The position numbers and the translations under genes are program-made. 64,000 nucleotides of DNA from the NCBI GenBank assembly GCA_964388275.1, contig CAYLZD010000014.1, forward strand, positions 1-64,000, read 5' to 3'. The DNA is from JARYLZ01 sp964388275 (GTDB lineage: Bacteria; Bacteroidota; Ignavibacteria; SZUA-365). The notes below the pieces were generated by a model. It was not told the DNA's origin, did not search any database, and was given only the letters and a program-made list of their open reading frames with translations. This document shows, piece by piece, positions 52,753 to 62,304 of the stretch. Positions within the stretch are counted from its first letter, which is position 1. Each line of letters starts with the position of its first letter.

Positions 52753-52921
52753 ATTCGAAACTACGGAGTATGGACTTGGGGAGCAATGAAAGACGTGAGC
52801 GGTCGGACAGTCGCCCTCAAACTGCGCCCCCGTCGGATGCTTGACGGGAAAGCAGCGCATCCGATTGCCGCTGAGACCACCAGGCATTACCTTATATAGC
52901 AAATCACCGGAGGATCGGCTC

Positions 52922-54424
52922 ATGTCCAGACAAAGTGCTGTTTCAGTATGCATTGCCATCTTGTCGACCATCGTATTTACAGATTTCATAAATGCGCAGG
53001 AATTGGAACGAAGCTACACATTTCCCCGTATCAGGGATACATTGGATGACTTCGCATGGAATTACTTCGGTCTGTTCCCTGATATCCAAGGCGTGAAAAC
53101 AGCAACGGTTGACAATGCAGGCGTTTTTACGATGATTAATGTTGAAACGGCTGTTTCCGACACAGCCATTCGACTCGATCCCGGCGATTCAAATCTGCTT
53201 TCTCTGTGGATAGAAAACTATGAGGCGATTCTGGATGCGCTTATCCGATCAGGCGACTCGCCTGATTTGCCGATACTCGCTATCTCGGATCAAACAACCG
53301 ATTTCTCTTCTCTTCTAAAGAAAAGAATGATTAGGAGGCCGACGCCGGCGCCGGACGGGCATGGCAAGGTTACAATTCTGACCAAGTCGGGAAAAGTGGA
53401 TGGTGTTCTCTTATTTATTTCTGACTCAACTATTTACTTGAGAGCTTCCAATACAAAGTCGGGCCTGAAAGATTACATCCGCGTCATAAACATCAACGAA
53501 GTGATGGGCGTGCATTTCGCGGAAACCGGCTCTTTCTACAAAGGATTCCTGATCGGTTTTCTCGCGGGTACAGCCATCATCAGCACTGTGATTTCCGACT
53601 CTCCATTCAGCCATAACAGCGGAACTGATTATAATGATGCCTCTATTTGCATCTTATCGTCCGCGGTTTTGGCATTGCCGATCGGACTGTTCAGCGGTTG
53701 CGTAACATGGTTGGCGGGCTCGAATAGATATGATTTTGCCAGAGCCGATATGCCAGCAGCAATTCCCCTACTCCGTGGCTGGTGCAGATTTCCATCCGCA
53801 CCTCCGATTGAATTTCTTCCTTCAATGACACCGCAAGATCGGATAAAGACCGAGGAGTTGCGCTCGAGAAAAGCCACGGCGATAGTCGTGTCCACCGGCG
53901 CTTCCTCAGCAACGGATGCCGACAAGAGCTGCTTCCATGGTCGAATGACACTCAGACTGGATTACGGCATCAACCTATACATGGCCGGTTCGCGCAATAA
54001 CGGCCTGTGGACGGGCGCGAGCGCTGCTGTCGCCTTCCCGCTCCTTTATCACGACGGCGGAATGCCTGCGATAGCATTGAGTCCGCGTATCGGTGGAGGA
54101 ATCGATTACCTGTTGGCCGGAATCGACTTAGGCGTGAGAATCTCGAATCAATTGGAGATCTTCACATGTTTCCAATGGCAGAGGTTTGTGGAGAAATTCG
54201 GCAGTTTCGGATGGCACTGGGGGGAGCATCTCGAAAACGGAACGCTTCAAAACAATCTATTCGCGGGAGGCGGGATTCTCTTCCTTCTCGACCGGTGGCT
54301 GCTCGAATTCCGTCTCGCACATTGTCTCGGCTCGCCTGTCCGAGCCGAATCCTGGTATTACAATGACTGGGTGAATAAATCATACCTGTCGACGAGCGTT
54401 TCCGTCGGCTGGAATGTATTTTGA
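52922..54424 (+). CDS. Exported protein of unknown function with C-terminal barrel-like region
   Basis: 500 residues from the ATG at 52922 (GGAGG, 8-base spacing). Signal peptide SAVSVCIAILSTIVFTDFINAQ. The middle holds a small beta domain (GKVTILTKSGKVDGVLLFISDSTIYLRAS) of the type seen before membrane anchors. A hydrophobic Gly-rich pair (GFLIGFLAGTAIISTVIS; SICILSSAVLALPIGLFSGCVTWLAG) follows. The last 180 residues look like outer-membrane strands (LRLDYGINLYMAGSRN, AIALSPRIGGGIDYLLAGIDLGVRI). It ends in SVSVGWNVF, an aromatic end as in BAM substrates. No family recognised. The gene is visibly more AT-rich than its neighbours. Confidence 0.65.
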   Translation: MSRQSAVSVCIAILSTIVFTDFINAQELERSYTFPRIRDTLDDFAWNYFGLFPDIQGVKTATVDNAGVFTMINVETAVSDTAIRLDPGDSNLLSLWIENYEAILDALIRSGDSPDLPILAISDQTTDFSSLLKKRMIRRPTPAPDGHGKVTILTKSGKVDGVLLFISDSTIYLRASNTKSGLKDYIRVININEVMGVHFAETGSFYKGFLIGFLAGTAIISTVISDSPFSHNSGTDYNDASICILSSAVLALPIGLFSGCVTWLAGSNRYDFARADMPAAIPLLRGWCRFPSAPPIEFLPSMTPQDRIKTEELRSRKATAIVVSTGASSATDADKSCFHGRMTLRLDYGINLYMAGSRNNGLWTGASAAVAFPLLYHDGGMPAIALSPRIGGGIDYLLAGIDLGVRISNQLEIFTCFQWQRFVEKFGSFGWHWGEHLENGTLQNNLFAGGGILFLLDRWLLEFRLAHCLGSPVRAESWYYNDWVNKSYLSTSVSVGWNVF

Positions 54425-54559
54425 ACATGTTGTACGGACCCTGAGACCCGCAGATTCCGAAGCCGCATCATCGTCATTTCGGCCGAATTGCTTACATTCG
54501 CTGTGCGGCCGCCGGGACATGGCGGCGCAGTTGTTTAGAACTCAGTAATCACAACCCTC

Positions 54560-56266
54560 ATGAACGACGAGAACAAGTCTGCCAATACAGGCGGCCCCGC
54601 GCCGGCTTCCACGAATTTCATCGACGATATCATCAGCGAGCACAACCGCACGGGGCGTTTCGACGGACGCGTGCATACGCGCTTCCCTCCGGAACCCAAC
54701 GGCTATCTGCACATCGGTCACGCGAAATCCATCTGCCTGAACTTCGGAACCGCCCTGCGATACGGCGGCCTCTGCAACCTGCGCTTCGACGACACGAATC
54801 CGGTGAAGGAAGACGTCGAATACGTGGACTCCATACAGGAAGACGTGCGCTGGCTGGGATTCTCCTGGGACGACCGCATGTACTTCGCCTCGGATTACTT
54901 CGAGCGGCTTCACGATTACGCCGTCGAACTGATACGCAAGGGCAAAGCCTACGTCTGCGACCTCAGCGCCGACGAAATCGCCGCCAACCGCGGAACGCCG
55001 ACCCGGCCGGGCATCGAGAGTCCTTTCCGCAGCCGCCCCGTGGAAGAAAACCTCGACCTTTTCTCGCGCATGAGAGCGGGGGAGTTCCCCGACGGATCGA
55101 GGACGCTCCGCGCAAAAATCGACATGGCATCGCCCAACATGCATATGCGCGATCCCGTTATCTACAGGATACTGCATGCCTCGCATCATCGTACGGGCGA
55201 CGCATGGCACATTTATCCGATGTACGACTTCGCCCACGGTTTGTCCGACTCGATCGAACACATCACGCATTCCATCTGCACACTGGAATTCGAAGTGCAC
55301 CGGCCGCTCTACGATTGGTTCCTCGACGAACTGGACGTCTACCATCCGCAGCAGATAGAATTCGCGCGGCTCAATCTCAGTTTCACGGTCATGAGCAAGC
55401 GCAAACTGCTGCAACTCGTTCGTGAGGGTTACGTGCGCGGCTGGGACGATCCGCGCATGCCCACGATCTGCGGGTTGCGCAGGCGCGGTTACACACCGGA
55501 GTCCATCCGCGGTTTCGCCGAGCGCATAGGAGTGGCGAAACGCGACAACGTTATCGACGTCGCGCTTCTCGAGCACAGCGTTCGCGAGGATCTGAACAGG
55601 CACGCTCAGCGCAGGATGGCGGTTCTGCGTCCGCTCAAGATCGTCCTTGAAAACTATCCCGCGGATCGCATCGAGGAAATCGAGGCCGTCAACAATCCAG
55701 AGGACCCGTCGGGCGGCACTCGCCGCATAGAATTCTCGCGCGAGCTCTGGATCGAGCGCGACGATTTCATGGAAGAACCTCCGAGGAAATTCCACCGCCT
55801 GTCCCCAGGCGCCGAAGTGCGGCTGCGTTACGGGTATATCGTCAAATGCGAAAAGGTCGTAAAGAACGGCGACGGCGACGTTGTGGAGCTGCTCTGCACT
55901 TGCGACATGGAAAGCGGACCCGGCGGCGCAAGCGCCGACCGCCGAGTGAAAGGAACCATCCACTGGGTGAGCGCCGCGCATGCGATCGAGGCCGAGATCC
56001 GCCTGTACGACCGCCTTTTCAATGTTCCAGAGCCGGACGACGCCGGCTCAGGCGGCGACTTCCTTTCTCATCTCAATCCCGATTCGCTGGAAGCTCGTAC
56101 CGGCTGCAAGCTGGAGCCGTCGCTGGCGGGCGCGAAGGCGGGCGACCGTTATCAATTCGAACGGCTCGGTTATTTCTGCGCCGATCCAGATACCGTCGAG
56201 GGAAAGCCGGTGTTCAACCGGACGGTCGGCTTGCGGGATTCCTGGGCTCGCATCGCGGGGGGCTGA
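54560..56266 (+). CDS. glnS: Glutaminyl-tRNA synthetase
   Basis: 568 residues. Charges tRNA-Gln directly. HIGH at 51-54 in PPEPNGYLHIGHAKSICLNFG, NLRFDDTNPVKED, and the KMSKS-like VMSKRK at 277-282, followed by RGWDDPRMPTICGLRRRGYTPESIRGFAERIGV. The C-terminal beta-barrel anticodon-binding domains span about residues 340-560. The frame is intact and of normal length. Its cognate tRNA-Gln lies elsewhere in the window. The following GT-C gene begins 50 bases after its stop. Confidence 0.95.
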   Translation: MNDENKSANTGGPAPASTNFIDDIISEHNRTGRFDGRVHTRFPPEPNGYLHIGHAKSICLNFGTALRYGGLCNLRFDDTNPVKEDVEYVDSIQEDVRWLGFSWDDRMYFASDYFERLHDYAVELIRKGKAYVCDLSADEIAANRGTPTRPGIESPFRSRPVEENLDLFSRMRAGEFPDGSRTLRAKIDMASPNMHMRDPVIYRILHASHHRTGDAWHIYPMYDFAHGLSDSIEHITHSICTLEFEVHRPLYDWFLDELDVYHPQQIEFARLNLSFTVMSKRKLLQLVREGYVRGWDDPRMPTICGLRRRGYTPESIRGFAERIGVAKRDNVIDVALLEHSVREDLNRHAQRRMAVLRPLKIVLENYPADRIEEIEAVNNPEDPSGGTRRIEFSRELWIERDDFMEEPPRKFHRLSPGAEVRLRYGYIVKCEKVVKNGDGDVVELLCTCDMESGPGGASADRRVKGTIHWVSAAHAIEAEIRLYDRLFNVPEPDDAGSGGDFLSHLNPDSLEARTGCKLEPSLAGAKAGDRYQFERLGYFCADPDTVEGKPVFNRTVGLRDSWARIAGG

Positions 56267-56315
56267 TGCGCGGCCCGGCCTCCGGCGGAATCATGCCGGA
56301 CACAATCCTCCGGTG

Positions 56316-57560
56316 ATGTCCGGAGATCAGGGCACGGCGTTTGCTTCCAAGCGAGCGATATTGATTTTCGCCGCGGCGGCGATCCTCCTCTCCCTGTTTT
56401 TCCGCGTGAAATTGGCGCTCGATCTGCCGGCCGGCACGGACACGACAGCATACGGGCTTTACGGCTTCGACGACGAACCGTCTCATCTGGCCTATGCGCT
56501 TTTTCTGCTCGAGCACGGGACTCTGCCTTTGCAGGCCGCCCGCGTCACCGACTCCGATGCTTTTCAGCGGAATGAGTTCGAGTATCACCAGCCGCCGCTG
56601 TATTACGCCGCGGTCGCCGGTCTTTGCCGGCTGTTAGGACTGCGTACGGAGGACGAAGTCCTTGCCGCAGGGCGGATGCTCAACGTGATCCTGTGCATTG
56701 CATCCCTATGGGTTTTCCACCGCATATTGTCCGAACGAGATTTGCGCCCGCCCGAGGCCGCCGCGCTGACGGGATTCTGCGCTTTGATCGGCTCCGGCGT
56801 TTTCCAGGGTACTGTGTTCGGTAACGACGCGATGTCGTGGTTGCTTTTGTGGACGGCGTTTCTGCTCATACTGAAGGGAGTAGATCGTAACACCGTGCCA
56901 CTGGTGGCGGTGCTCACACTCGCTCATTACACCAAGTCCACGGCAGTGCTGATCTACCCGGTTCTACTGTGGGCCGTATGGGAGGAAATGCGCCGCGCGG
57001 GTTCGGTCGCCTTCTCGTCGAGGCATGCTCTGCTTCTCGCCCTGCCTTTGCTATTGGCCGGTCCCTGGTACGCTCGCAACCTGTCGGAGTATGGGGCGTT
57101 CATTCCGTTCGGGACGATAGCCGGCGACGGCTGGCAGACGCTCGCGGCGGCTGTCCGGGCCATGCAGCGGCTCGCATATCTGCCGCACGGACTGTTTTTC
57201 GGCATCCAGTTCGATCCGCCCAAACCGCTGCTCGGCTTGTTGAACAAGCCGTTTTACATCTGGAGCGCCTGGGCGGCCCTGGTCTGGATCATCCGCTTGC
57301 CGGGAAATTGGAGGCGTGACGCCGGCTCGCGCCTTTCAATAATTCTAATCGCCTCGGTAGCGGCCGGTTTTCTGCTGTTTTCGCTTTCGTCCGGATATGC
57401 GGAGGCGAGATTCCTTTTTCCGGCGATGCCCGCCCTTCTGTCGATCTACTCGGACGGTTTGCGCGGAGATAAGCCGCCTGACCGGTCTTATCACATAATC
57501 GGGCTGATCATTGCATCCGCGCTGATCGCCCTGGGATTTGTATACGGCTTCAGCTTCTAA
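56316..57560 (+). CDS. GT-C-type membrane glycosyltransferase
   Basis: 414 residues from the ATG at 56316; the frame is open further upstream inside glnS but has no ribosome site there. About ten membrane segments. The first periplasmic loop holds GFDDEPSHLAYALFLLEHGTLP and, about 50 residues later, FEYHQPPLYYAAVAGL. These match the acidic catalytic motif and 'QPPLYY' block of GT-C (PMT/ArnT/DUF2142-like) enzymes, which use lipid-linked sugars. The acceptor is unknown. Its stop overlaps that of the convergent gltX by 4 bases. Confidence 0.78.
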   Translation: MSGDQGTAFASKRAILIFAAAAILLSLFFRVKLALDLPAGTDTTAYGLYGFDDEPSHLAYALFLLEHGTLPLQAARVTDSDAFQRNEFEYHQPPLYYAAVAGLCRLLGLRTEDEVLAAGRMLNVILCIASLWVFHRILSERDLRPPEAAALTGFCALIGSGVFQGTVFGNDAMSWLLLWTAFLLILKGVDRNTVPLVAVLTLAHYTKSTAVLIYPVLLWAVWEEMRRAGSVAFSSRHALLLALPLLLAGPWYARNLSEYGAFIPFGTIAGDGWQTLAAAVRAMQRLAYLPHGLFFGIQFDPPKPLLGLLNKPFYIWSAWAALVWIIRLPGNWRRDAGSRLSIILIASVAAGFLLFSLSSGYAEARFLFPAMPALLSIYSDGLRGDKPPDRSYHIIGLIIASALIALGFVYGFSF

Positions 57561-58972
57561 GCTTCCGGGGAAATGGCGTCCAAAGCCCTGCGGATTCTTC
57601 GCAGGCAGGCTTCGCGTCCGAGCACTATCATCATCTCGAAAAGACCGGGGGACTGTGTGCCGCCGGTCAGCGCAAGGCGGAGCGGATGGATCAATTTTCC
57701 GGCGCCCAAGCCGGCGTCGGCGGCGCGCCGCCTGACTGTCTCGTCCAGGGACTGCGCATCGAAGGCGCAATTCCGGAGTTCCTCGACCAATTCTGCCATA
57801 TGCCGCTGGATATCCGCTTTCCAATGCTTCCGGCAGGCGCCTTCGTCATACCCGGCTGGATCTTCGAAGAAATAACCCCCCTTATCGTAGAAATCCGTGA
57901 GCAACTCCATGCGGTCCCGCATAAGGGGCAGCACCGAAAGCGCATATTCATCATTCACCCCGGCGAATTTCTCCGGCCGGAAAGCGCGAATCAGCGAAAT
58001 GGCGTCCTCGTCTGAAAGCATACGCAAATGCTTGCCGTTCATCCACTGCAGTTTTTCCTCGTCGAACACGGAGCTCTTCTTCAACAGACGCCTCGGGTCG
58101 AACGATGCGACGATCTCCTCCCTGCTCATGACCTCGCGATCGCCGCCAGGCGACCATCCGAGAAGAGCAAGAAAATTGAACAGGGCGGCGGGCAGAATTC
58201 CCCTCGATCGGTATTCGCCCACCGAAGTCGCGCCGTGCCTTTTCGAGAGGCGCTTCTTATCCGCGCCGAGAATCAGAGGCACATGTCCGAACATCGGCAC
58301 ATCATATCCGAGCGCGCGGTACAGCAGGATCTGTTTCGGCGTATTGGGCAAATGGTCGTCGCCCCGGACGACGTGCGTCACCTCCATGTCGTGATCGTCG
58401 ACGACCACGGCCATCATGTACACCGGACTGCCGTCGGAGCGGAGTATCACGAAATCCTCTATCTCGCTGTTGCTGAACGCGGTCTCTTCGTGAACTATGT
58501 CGTAGAATTCCGTGCTTCCGTCCGGAACACGGAAGCGCAGCACGAATGGCCGGCCTTCCGACATCATCGCCGCGCGTTCCTCTTCCCTGAGGCCGAGACA
58601 CGCGCGGTCGTACCGCGTGTCTCCTCCGGCGGATTCCGCCGCGGCGCGTTTCCTCTCGAGCGTTTCCTGGGCGCAGAAACAGGGATACGCCTTCCCCTCG
58701 CTCAGCAGGCGCAGGGCTTCGGCTTTGTGCCGGTCCAGCCGCGAGGACTGCAGCACAGGTTCGTGGTCCCAGTCCACTCCGAGCCAGCGCAAACCGTCGA
58801 GTATCTCGCGCGTCATCTCCTCGCTGGAGCGCTCGCGGTCGGTGTCCTCGATTCTCAGAAGAAAGCGGCCTCCGGAACTCCGCGCGTAAAGCCAGTTGAA
58901 AATCGCCGTGCGGGCGCCGCCTACGTGGAGATAACCGGTCGGACTGGGAGCGAAACGAAATACCTTCATCAT
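57557..58972 (-). CDS. gltX: Glutamyl-tRNA synthetase
   Basis: 471 residues, normal length. Charges tRNA-Glu. HIGH variant HVGG (16-19) in FAPSPTGYLHVGGARTAIFNWLYA, RIEDTDRERS, KKRLSKRHGATSVGEYRSRG near 238-257 (KMSKS variant LSKRH). The helical anticodon-binding domain follows. The start MMKVF has two adjacent ATGs. It lies 105 bases after the M50-like gene, with a strong hairpin between them. Confidence 0.95.
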   Translation of the reverse strand: MMKVFRFAPSPTGYLHVGGARTAIFNWLYARSSGGRFLLRIEDTDRERSSEEMTREILDGLRWLGVDWDHEPVLQSSRLDRHKAEALRLLSEGKAYPCFCAQETLERKRAAAESAGGDTRYDRACLGLREEERAAMMSEGRPFVLRFRVPDGSTEFYDIVHEETAFSNSEIEDFVILRSDGSPVYMMAVVVDDHDMEVTHVVRGDDHLPNTPKQILLYRALGYDVPMFGHVPLILGADKKRLSKRHGATSVGEYRSRGILPAALFNFLALLGWSPGGDREVMSREEIVASFDPRRLLKKSSVFDEEKLQWMNGKHLRMLSDEDAISLIRAFRPEKFAGVNDEYALSVLPLMRDRMELLTDFYDKGGYFFEDPAGYDEGACRKHWKADIQRHMAELVEELRNCAFDAQSLDETVRRRAADAGLGAGKLIHPLRLALTGGTQSPGLFEMMIVLGREACLRRIRRALDAISPEA

Positions 58973-59043
58973 TTTACGATTGAGGATTGTGTGTGAATTG
59001 CGGATCCATGTCCGTCTTGCGCCGGGATGCGCAACGGGCGTTT

Positions 59044-59068
59044 CCGATCGATCCCGGCTATCGATCGG
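59044..59068 (-). terminator. Strong hairpin between the M50-like gene and gltX
   Basis: Perfect 9-bp arms CCGATCGAT / ATCGATCGG around a 7-base loop, 10 bases beyond the M50-like stop. No U-tract follows, so it could be a terminator, an mRNA stabiliser or a leader element of gltX. Confidence 0.4.
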
Positions 59069-59077
59069 CAGCCGCCG

Positions 59078-59773
59078 CTATCGGAATGCCAGCATGTTCC
59101 TGTATGCGCGCCTGACGACGAGAAGGAAAAGCAGAAGTGAAAGCGCGCCCCATAGAACGCCCCAGACGATCGCCGGCACGCCCGTCATCGAAGCCATTAT
59201 GCTCGCGTCGGTGACACGGGTTTCGAGCGTCAGAAGATCCTCCTTGACGTCCACCAGCGCGTACAGGCAGGAGGCGCCGCCGAGGTAGAGCAGAATACCG
59301 GAAAGCCACGGTTGCCGGAGAAAACGCGCGGCGGCAACCATGAGGAGTCCGAAAACGATTCCGAAAGCCAGACCGAAGGCATTGCGGACGAAAGCCAGCG
59401 TGACTGCGAGCGCGCCCAGTCCTATCGTCCAGGCGAGCGCTTTGACTGCGCGAGGCCTTCCCGCGGCGAGCAGTATGCATCCACCCATTAGCATGCTGCC
59501 CAGATACCCGCTCGACACGACAACGAAGGGTGTTCCGCCGCTTGTCAAGCAGGTCCCGCCAATGCGCGGGTCGATGTCGATCCGCACTATTTCGCCGCCC
59601 GTGGCTACGGCCGCAATCCCGTGGCTGAGCTCGTGCATGAGAACCACGAAAAGCTTGACCGGCGCCAGGAACACCGAATTCCAGAACGCGATGGAAAGCG
59701 CCAGAAGCAGGACCGCGCCGCAGACCGCGAGCAGTGTCTCGCGCCTATTTATGTCGGTTTTAGAGACGGGCAT
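59078..59773 (-). CDS. M50-like membrane metallopeptidase
   Basis: 231 residues from the ATG at 59773; a TTG nine bases earlier overlaps the ComEC stop (TTGA) and is a real alternative. About six membrane segments. HELSH at residues 47-51 in VVLMHELSHGIAAVATGGEIVRID is the zinc motif, and SSGYLGSMLMGG near 87-98 fits the second conserved region of the small M50B-like family (PF13398). A later Asp ligand is not obvious. These proteins may cleave within membranes; the substrate is unknown. It follows comEC without a gap. Confidence 0.78.
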   Translation of the reverse strand: MPVSKTDINRRETLLAVCGAVLLLALSIAFWNSVFLAPVKLFVVLMHELSHGIAAVATGGEIVRIDIDPRIGGTCLTSGGTPFVVVSSGYLGSMLMGGCILLAAGRPRAVKALAWTIGLGALAVTLAFVRNAFGLAFGIVFGLLMVAAARFLRQPWLSGILLYLGGASCLYALVDVKEDLLTLETRVTDASIMASMTGVPAIVWGVLWGALSLLLFLLVVRRAYRNMLAFR

Positions 59774-59778
59774 CGGCT

Positions 59779-62211
59779 TCAATGCGGCATGGGCGATGTT
59801 CGGACAACCCTGCCGTCCGATTCAAATATAACCGCTCCGGCGAGATCCGTCCTATGCAGCACAGCGCCCTTGTCCAGCATTCGCCTCAAAGCGGCCGGTT
59901 TCGGATGTCCGAATCTGTTGTTTCTGCCGCAGGAAATCACCGCGTGTTCGGGCGCGGCCGCGTCGAGCAAGGCGGACCCGTTGCTCGACGAACTCCCGTG
60001 ATGCCCCGCCTTGAAAACGTCGCATTTTAAAGCGTTCCCATATCGGCTGACCAACTCGTTCTCAACGACGCTGTCCACGTCGCCGGTGAGGAGAAACGAG
60101 GTTCCGCCGTAGCGAAGCAGCAGAGCCAGCGAAGAATTGTTGGCGCTCGGCTCGGCGCCGGGCGGACAGCGATCCGACAGCACATATACTTTCACGGATG
60201 AATCGGGAAACAGCGCGGGTCCGGCATCGGGTTTCAGCACGGCAGCGCTCTCGGCGCGCGCCGCGCTGTCCAGAACGCGAGCTTGCGACGACGGCGCCCA
60301 CCCTTTCGAGATCCAGACGTTTAGCACATCCAGAGCCGCTATGAGAGAACGCGCTCCGCCTATGTGATCATCGTCCGGGTGCGTGACGACCAGCACATCC
60401 AGGCGGCTGATTCCGCGCGAGCGCAGAAAGGGCGCGATGACGCGCTCCCCCGCGTCGCCAGTGGAGCCGGAGGGCCCCGTGTCGATGAGCATGGTCATGC
60501 CGCCGGGAGTCTCGACGAACACCGCGTCGCCCTGTCCCACATCCAGGAAGGAGACGCGCAGAAGATCTTCCCGGGCGCCGGCTTCGAAGAGCTGGTTCAC
60601 CGAGCAAGCGGCTGCGGAGAGCGCGGCGACGGCGAACAGGCGGGCGGCCGCAGTCCTTCTCCAGGAGAACAGCAGCAGGAGACACATCACATATAAAATC
60701 ACCGCCCACGCTGGCGCGGATGGAAGCGCGGCGACGGCGCAGGGCAGGGAGGATAGCGCATCGGCGGAAAACAGCACACCGCGCAGAGCGGCGTCCGATG
60801 CGGTCGCGTACAGCATGGCCGGATAAGCGCCGAACGGCGACAACAACACCGCGATTATGCCGCAGGCCACGACAACGAAAACCAGAGGGATAGCCGCAAG
60901 GTTGGCTGCGAGGGATACGATGCTGACCTCGCCGAAATACTCGGCCAGGAGCGGCAGTGTTCCCGCTTGGGCCGCAACCGTCAGAGAAGTCAGAGAAACG
61001 AGGCTTTTGACCGCGGCGGCTTCGCGGAGCGCGGCCGGGACAATTCTGCCGAGTTCGGAAGATATCCGTCGATGGAACAGCACGATCGAGCATACCGCCG
61101 CGAAGGACAATTGAAAACCGGGTTGAAACAGATCGAGCGGAGAAAAGGCGAGAATGAGAATCCCAGCTGCAGCAAGCGAATTCATTGTATGCGGAAGCCG
61201 CTGCACGGCAGAGCCGAGTATTACAAGCGTGGCCATCACTGCGGCGCGGAGGACCGGCGGCGCCGGCCCGGTCAGCAGGACGAATATCCACAACAGCGCG
61301 AGCGCCAGAGGCGCGCGAGCGCAATATCGCAACCGCCCCAGCGGCAGCCAGATCACCGAAAGCGCTATCCCCACATGCAAGCCCGATACGGCCAGTATGT
61401 GTATTATGCCCGCCTTCCGCAATTGCAGAGTAGTTTCCTCGTCGATCATACCCCTGTCGCCGAGTAGAAGCGCTTCCATGAGAGCCGCACGGTCAGGCGG
61501 AAAAAGGATTCTGATCGCCCTCAGCATGCCGCTGCGGCACTCCTCGAGCAGCGCACCGGGAAACGCGGGAGACAATGGCCTTCCCAGCAGACGTACATCC
61601 CCTGCCGAGGCTGTCAGCAGGGTCGACATACCCTGCCTGCGCAGCCAGGTCCTGTAATCGAAACTCCCGGGATTGCGGGCCGGTCGAGCCGAGACGAGTT
61701 TTCCGCGAAGTTCCAGAGTGTCTCCCTTCTCCGGCAGCAAGGCGTTCTGCGGACCCGTCTCCCTGCCGGCGAAAACGACCACGGCGCAGCGTCCTGAGAC
61801 GGCGGCCGGGCCGAGGACGCGGGCATCAATAGACTGGACGCCGACGATGAAGGATATCCTGTCGGGTTTGGATACCGGGCGCGTAAGCACAATACCGCGC
61901 GCGGTGACGTGTTTGCCGCCGTCCGCCCATGGCAGGAGATCCGTGTCTACCTTGCCGGTTTCATCTCCGGCGCGCAGGCCGCCCGCCGCGCATACCAGCA
62001 ACAGGAGAAGCACATCCTTGAGTGGACGCAATGCGAAGCGGCGGGAGGACAATGACGATATGAGGAACGCGGCCGGAAACAGTACGAGAGCGGAGAGCGG
62101 AAATACATGCGGATCCACGGTCCCATGTTCGGCAAGCAATATGCCCGCCGAGAAAGCAGGCAGGACTTTCACCGCCGGCCGGTTGAGTAGTTGCAGAAGA
62201 TCGGTTTGCAT
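59779..62211 (-). CDS. comEC: ComEC/Rec2 DNA-uptake channel protein
   Basis: 810 residues from the ATG at 62211; an in-frame start 42 bases earlier adds little. N-terminal segment with DUF4131-like domain, then a central competence domain of about ten membrane segments (RAALMEALLLGDRGMIDEETTLQLRKAGIIHILAVSGLHVGI is the family's signature). The C-terminal metallo-beta-lactamase domain has VSFLDVGQGDAVFVETPGG and VVTHPDDDHIGG, and later LLTGDVDS and KAGHHGSSSSNG. It moves single-stranded DNA across the inner membrane during transformation. Other competence genes are not in the window. The M50-like gene follows at once. Confidence 0.93.
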   Translation of the reverse strand: MQTDLLQLLNRPAVKVLPAFSAGILLAEHGTVDPHVFPLSALVLFPAAFLISSLSSRRFALRPLKDVLLLLLVCAAGGLRAGDETGKVDTDLLPWADGGKHVTARGIVLTRPVSKPDRISFIVGVQSIDARVLGPAAVSGRCAVVVFAGRETGPQNALLPEKGDTLELRGKLVSARPARNPGSFDYRTWLRRQGMSTLLTASAGDVRLLGRPLSPAFPGALLEECRSGMLRAIRILFPPDRAALMEALLLGDRGMIDEETTLQLRKAGIIHILAVSGLHVGIALSVIWLPLGRLRYCARAPLALALLWIFVLLTGPAPPVLRAAVMATLVILGSAVQRLPHTMNSLAAAGILILAFSPLDLFQPGFQLSFAAVCSIVLFHRRISSELGRIVPAALREAAAVKSLVSLTSLTVAAQAGTLPLLAEYFGEVSIVSLAANLAAIPLVFVVVACGIIAVLLSPFGAYPAMLYATASDAALRGVLFSADALSSLPCAVAALPSAPAWAVILYVMCLLLLFSWRRTAAARLFAVAALSAAACSVNQLFEAGAREDLLRVSFLDVGQGDAVFVETPGGMTMLIDTGPSGSTGDAGERVIAPFLRSRGISRLDVLVVTHPDDDHIGGARSLIAALDVLNVWISKGWAPSSQARVLDSAARAESAAVLKPDAGPALFPDSSVKVYVLSDRCPPGAEPSANNSSLALLLRYGGTSFLLTGDVDSVVENELVSRYGNALKCDVFKAGHHGSSSSNGSALLDAAAPEHAVISCGRNNRFGHPKPAALRRMLDKGAVLHRTDLAGAVIFESDGRVVRTSPMPH

Positions 62212-62304
62212 GAATGCTCGCTTGCCGCTTCCGGTCCCACGGCCCGGAGCCATCGGAAACGGTGAAGCATTTCACGCTGAAGAAGACGGAAAGTTCCCGT
62301 GGCG

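Noticed and set aside
54542..55981. 479-codon open frame antisense to glnS
   Set aside because: It mirrors the third-position GC bias of glnS, lacks any family motif or ribosome site, and glnS on the other strand is an intact, fully recognisable synthetase.
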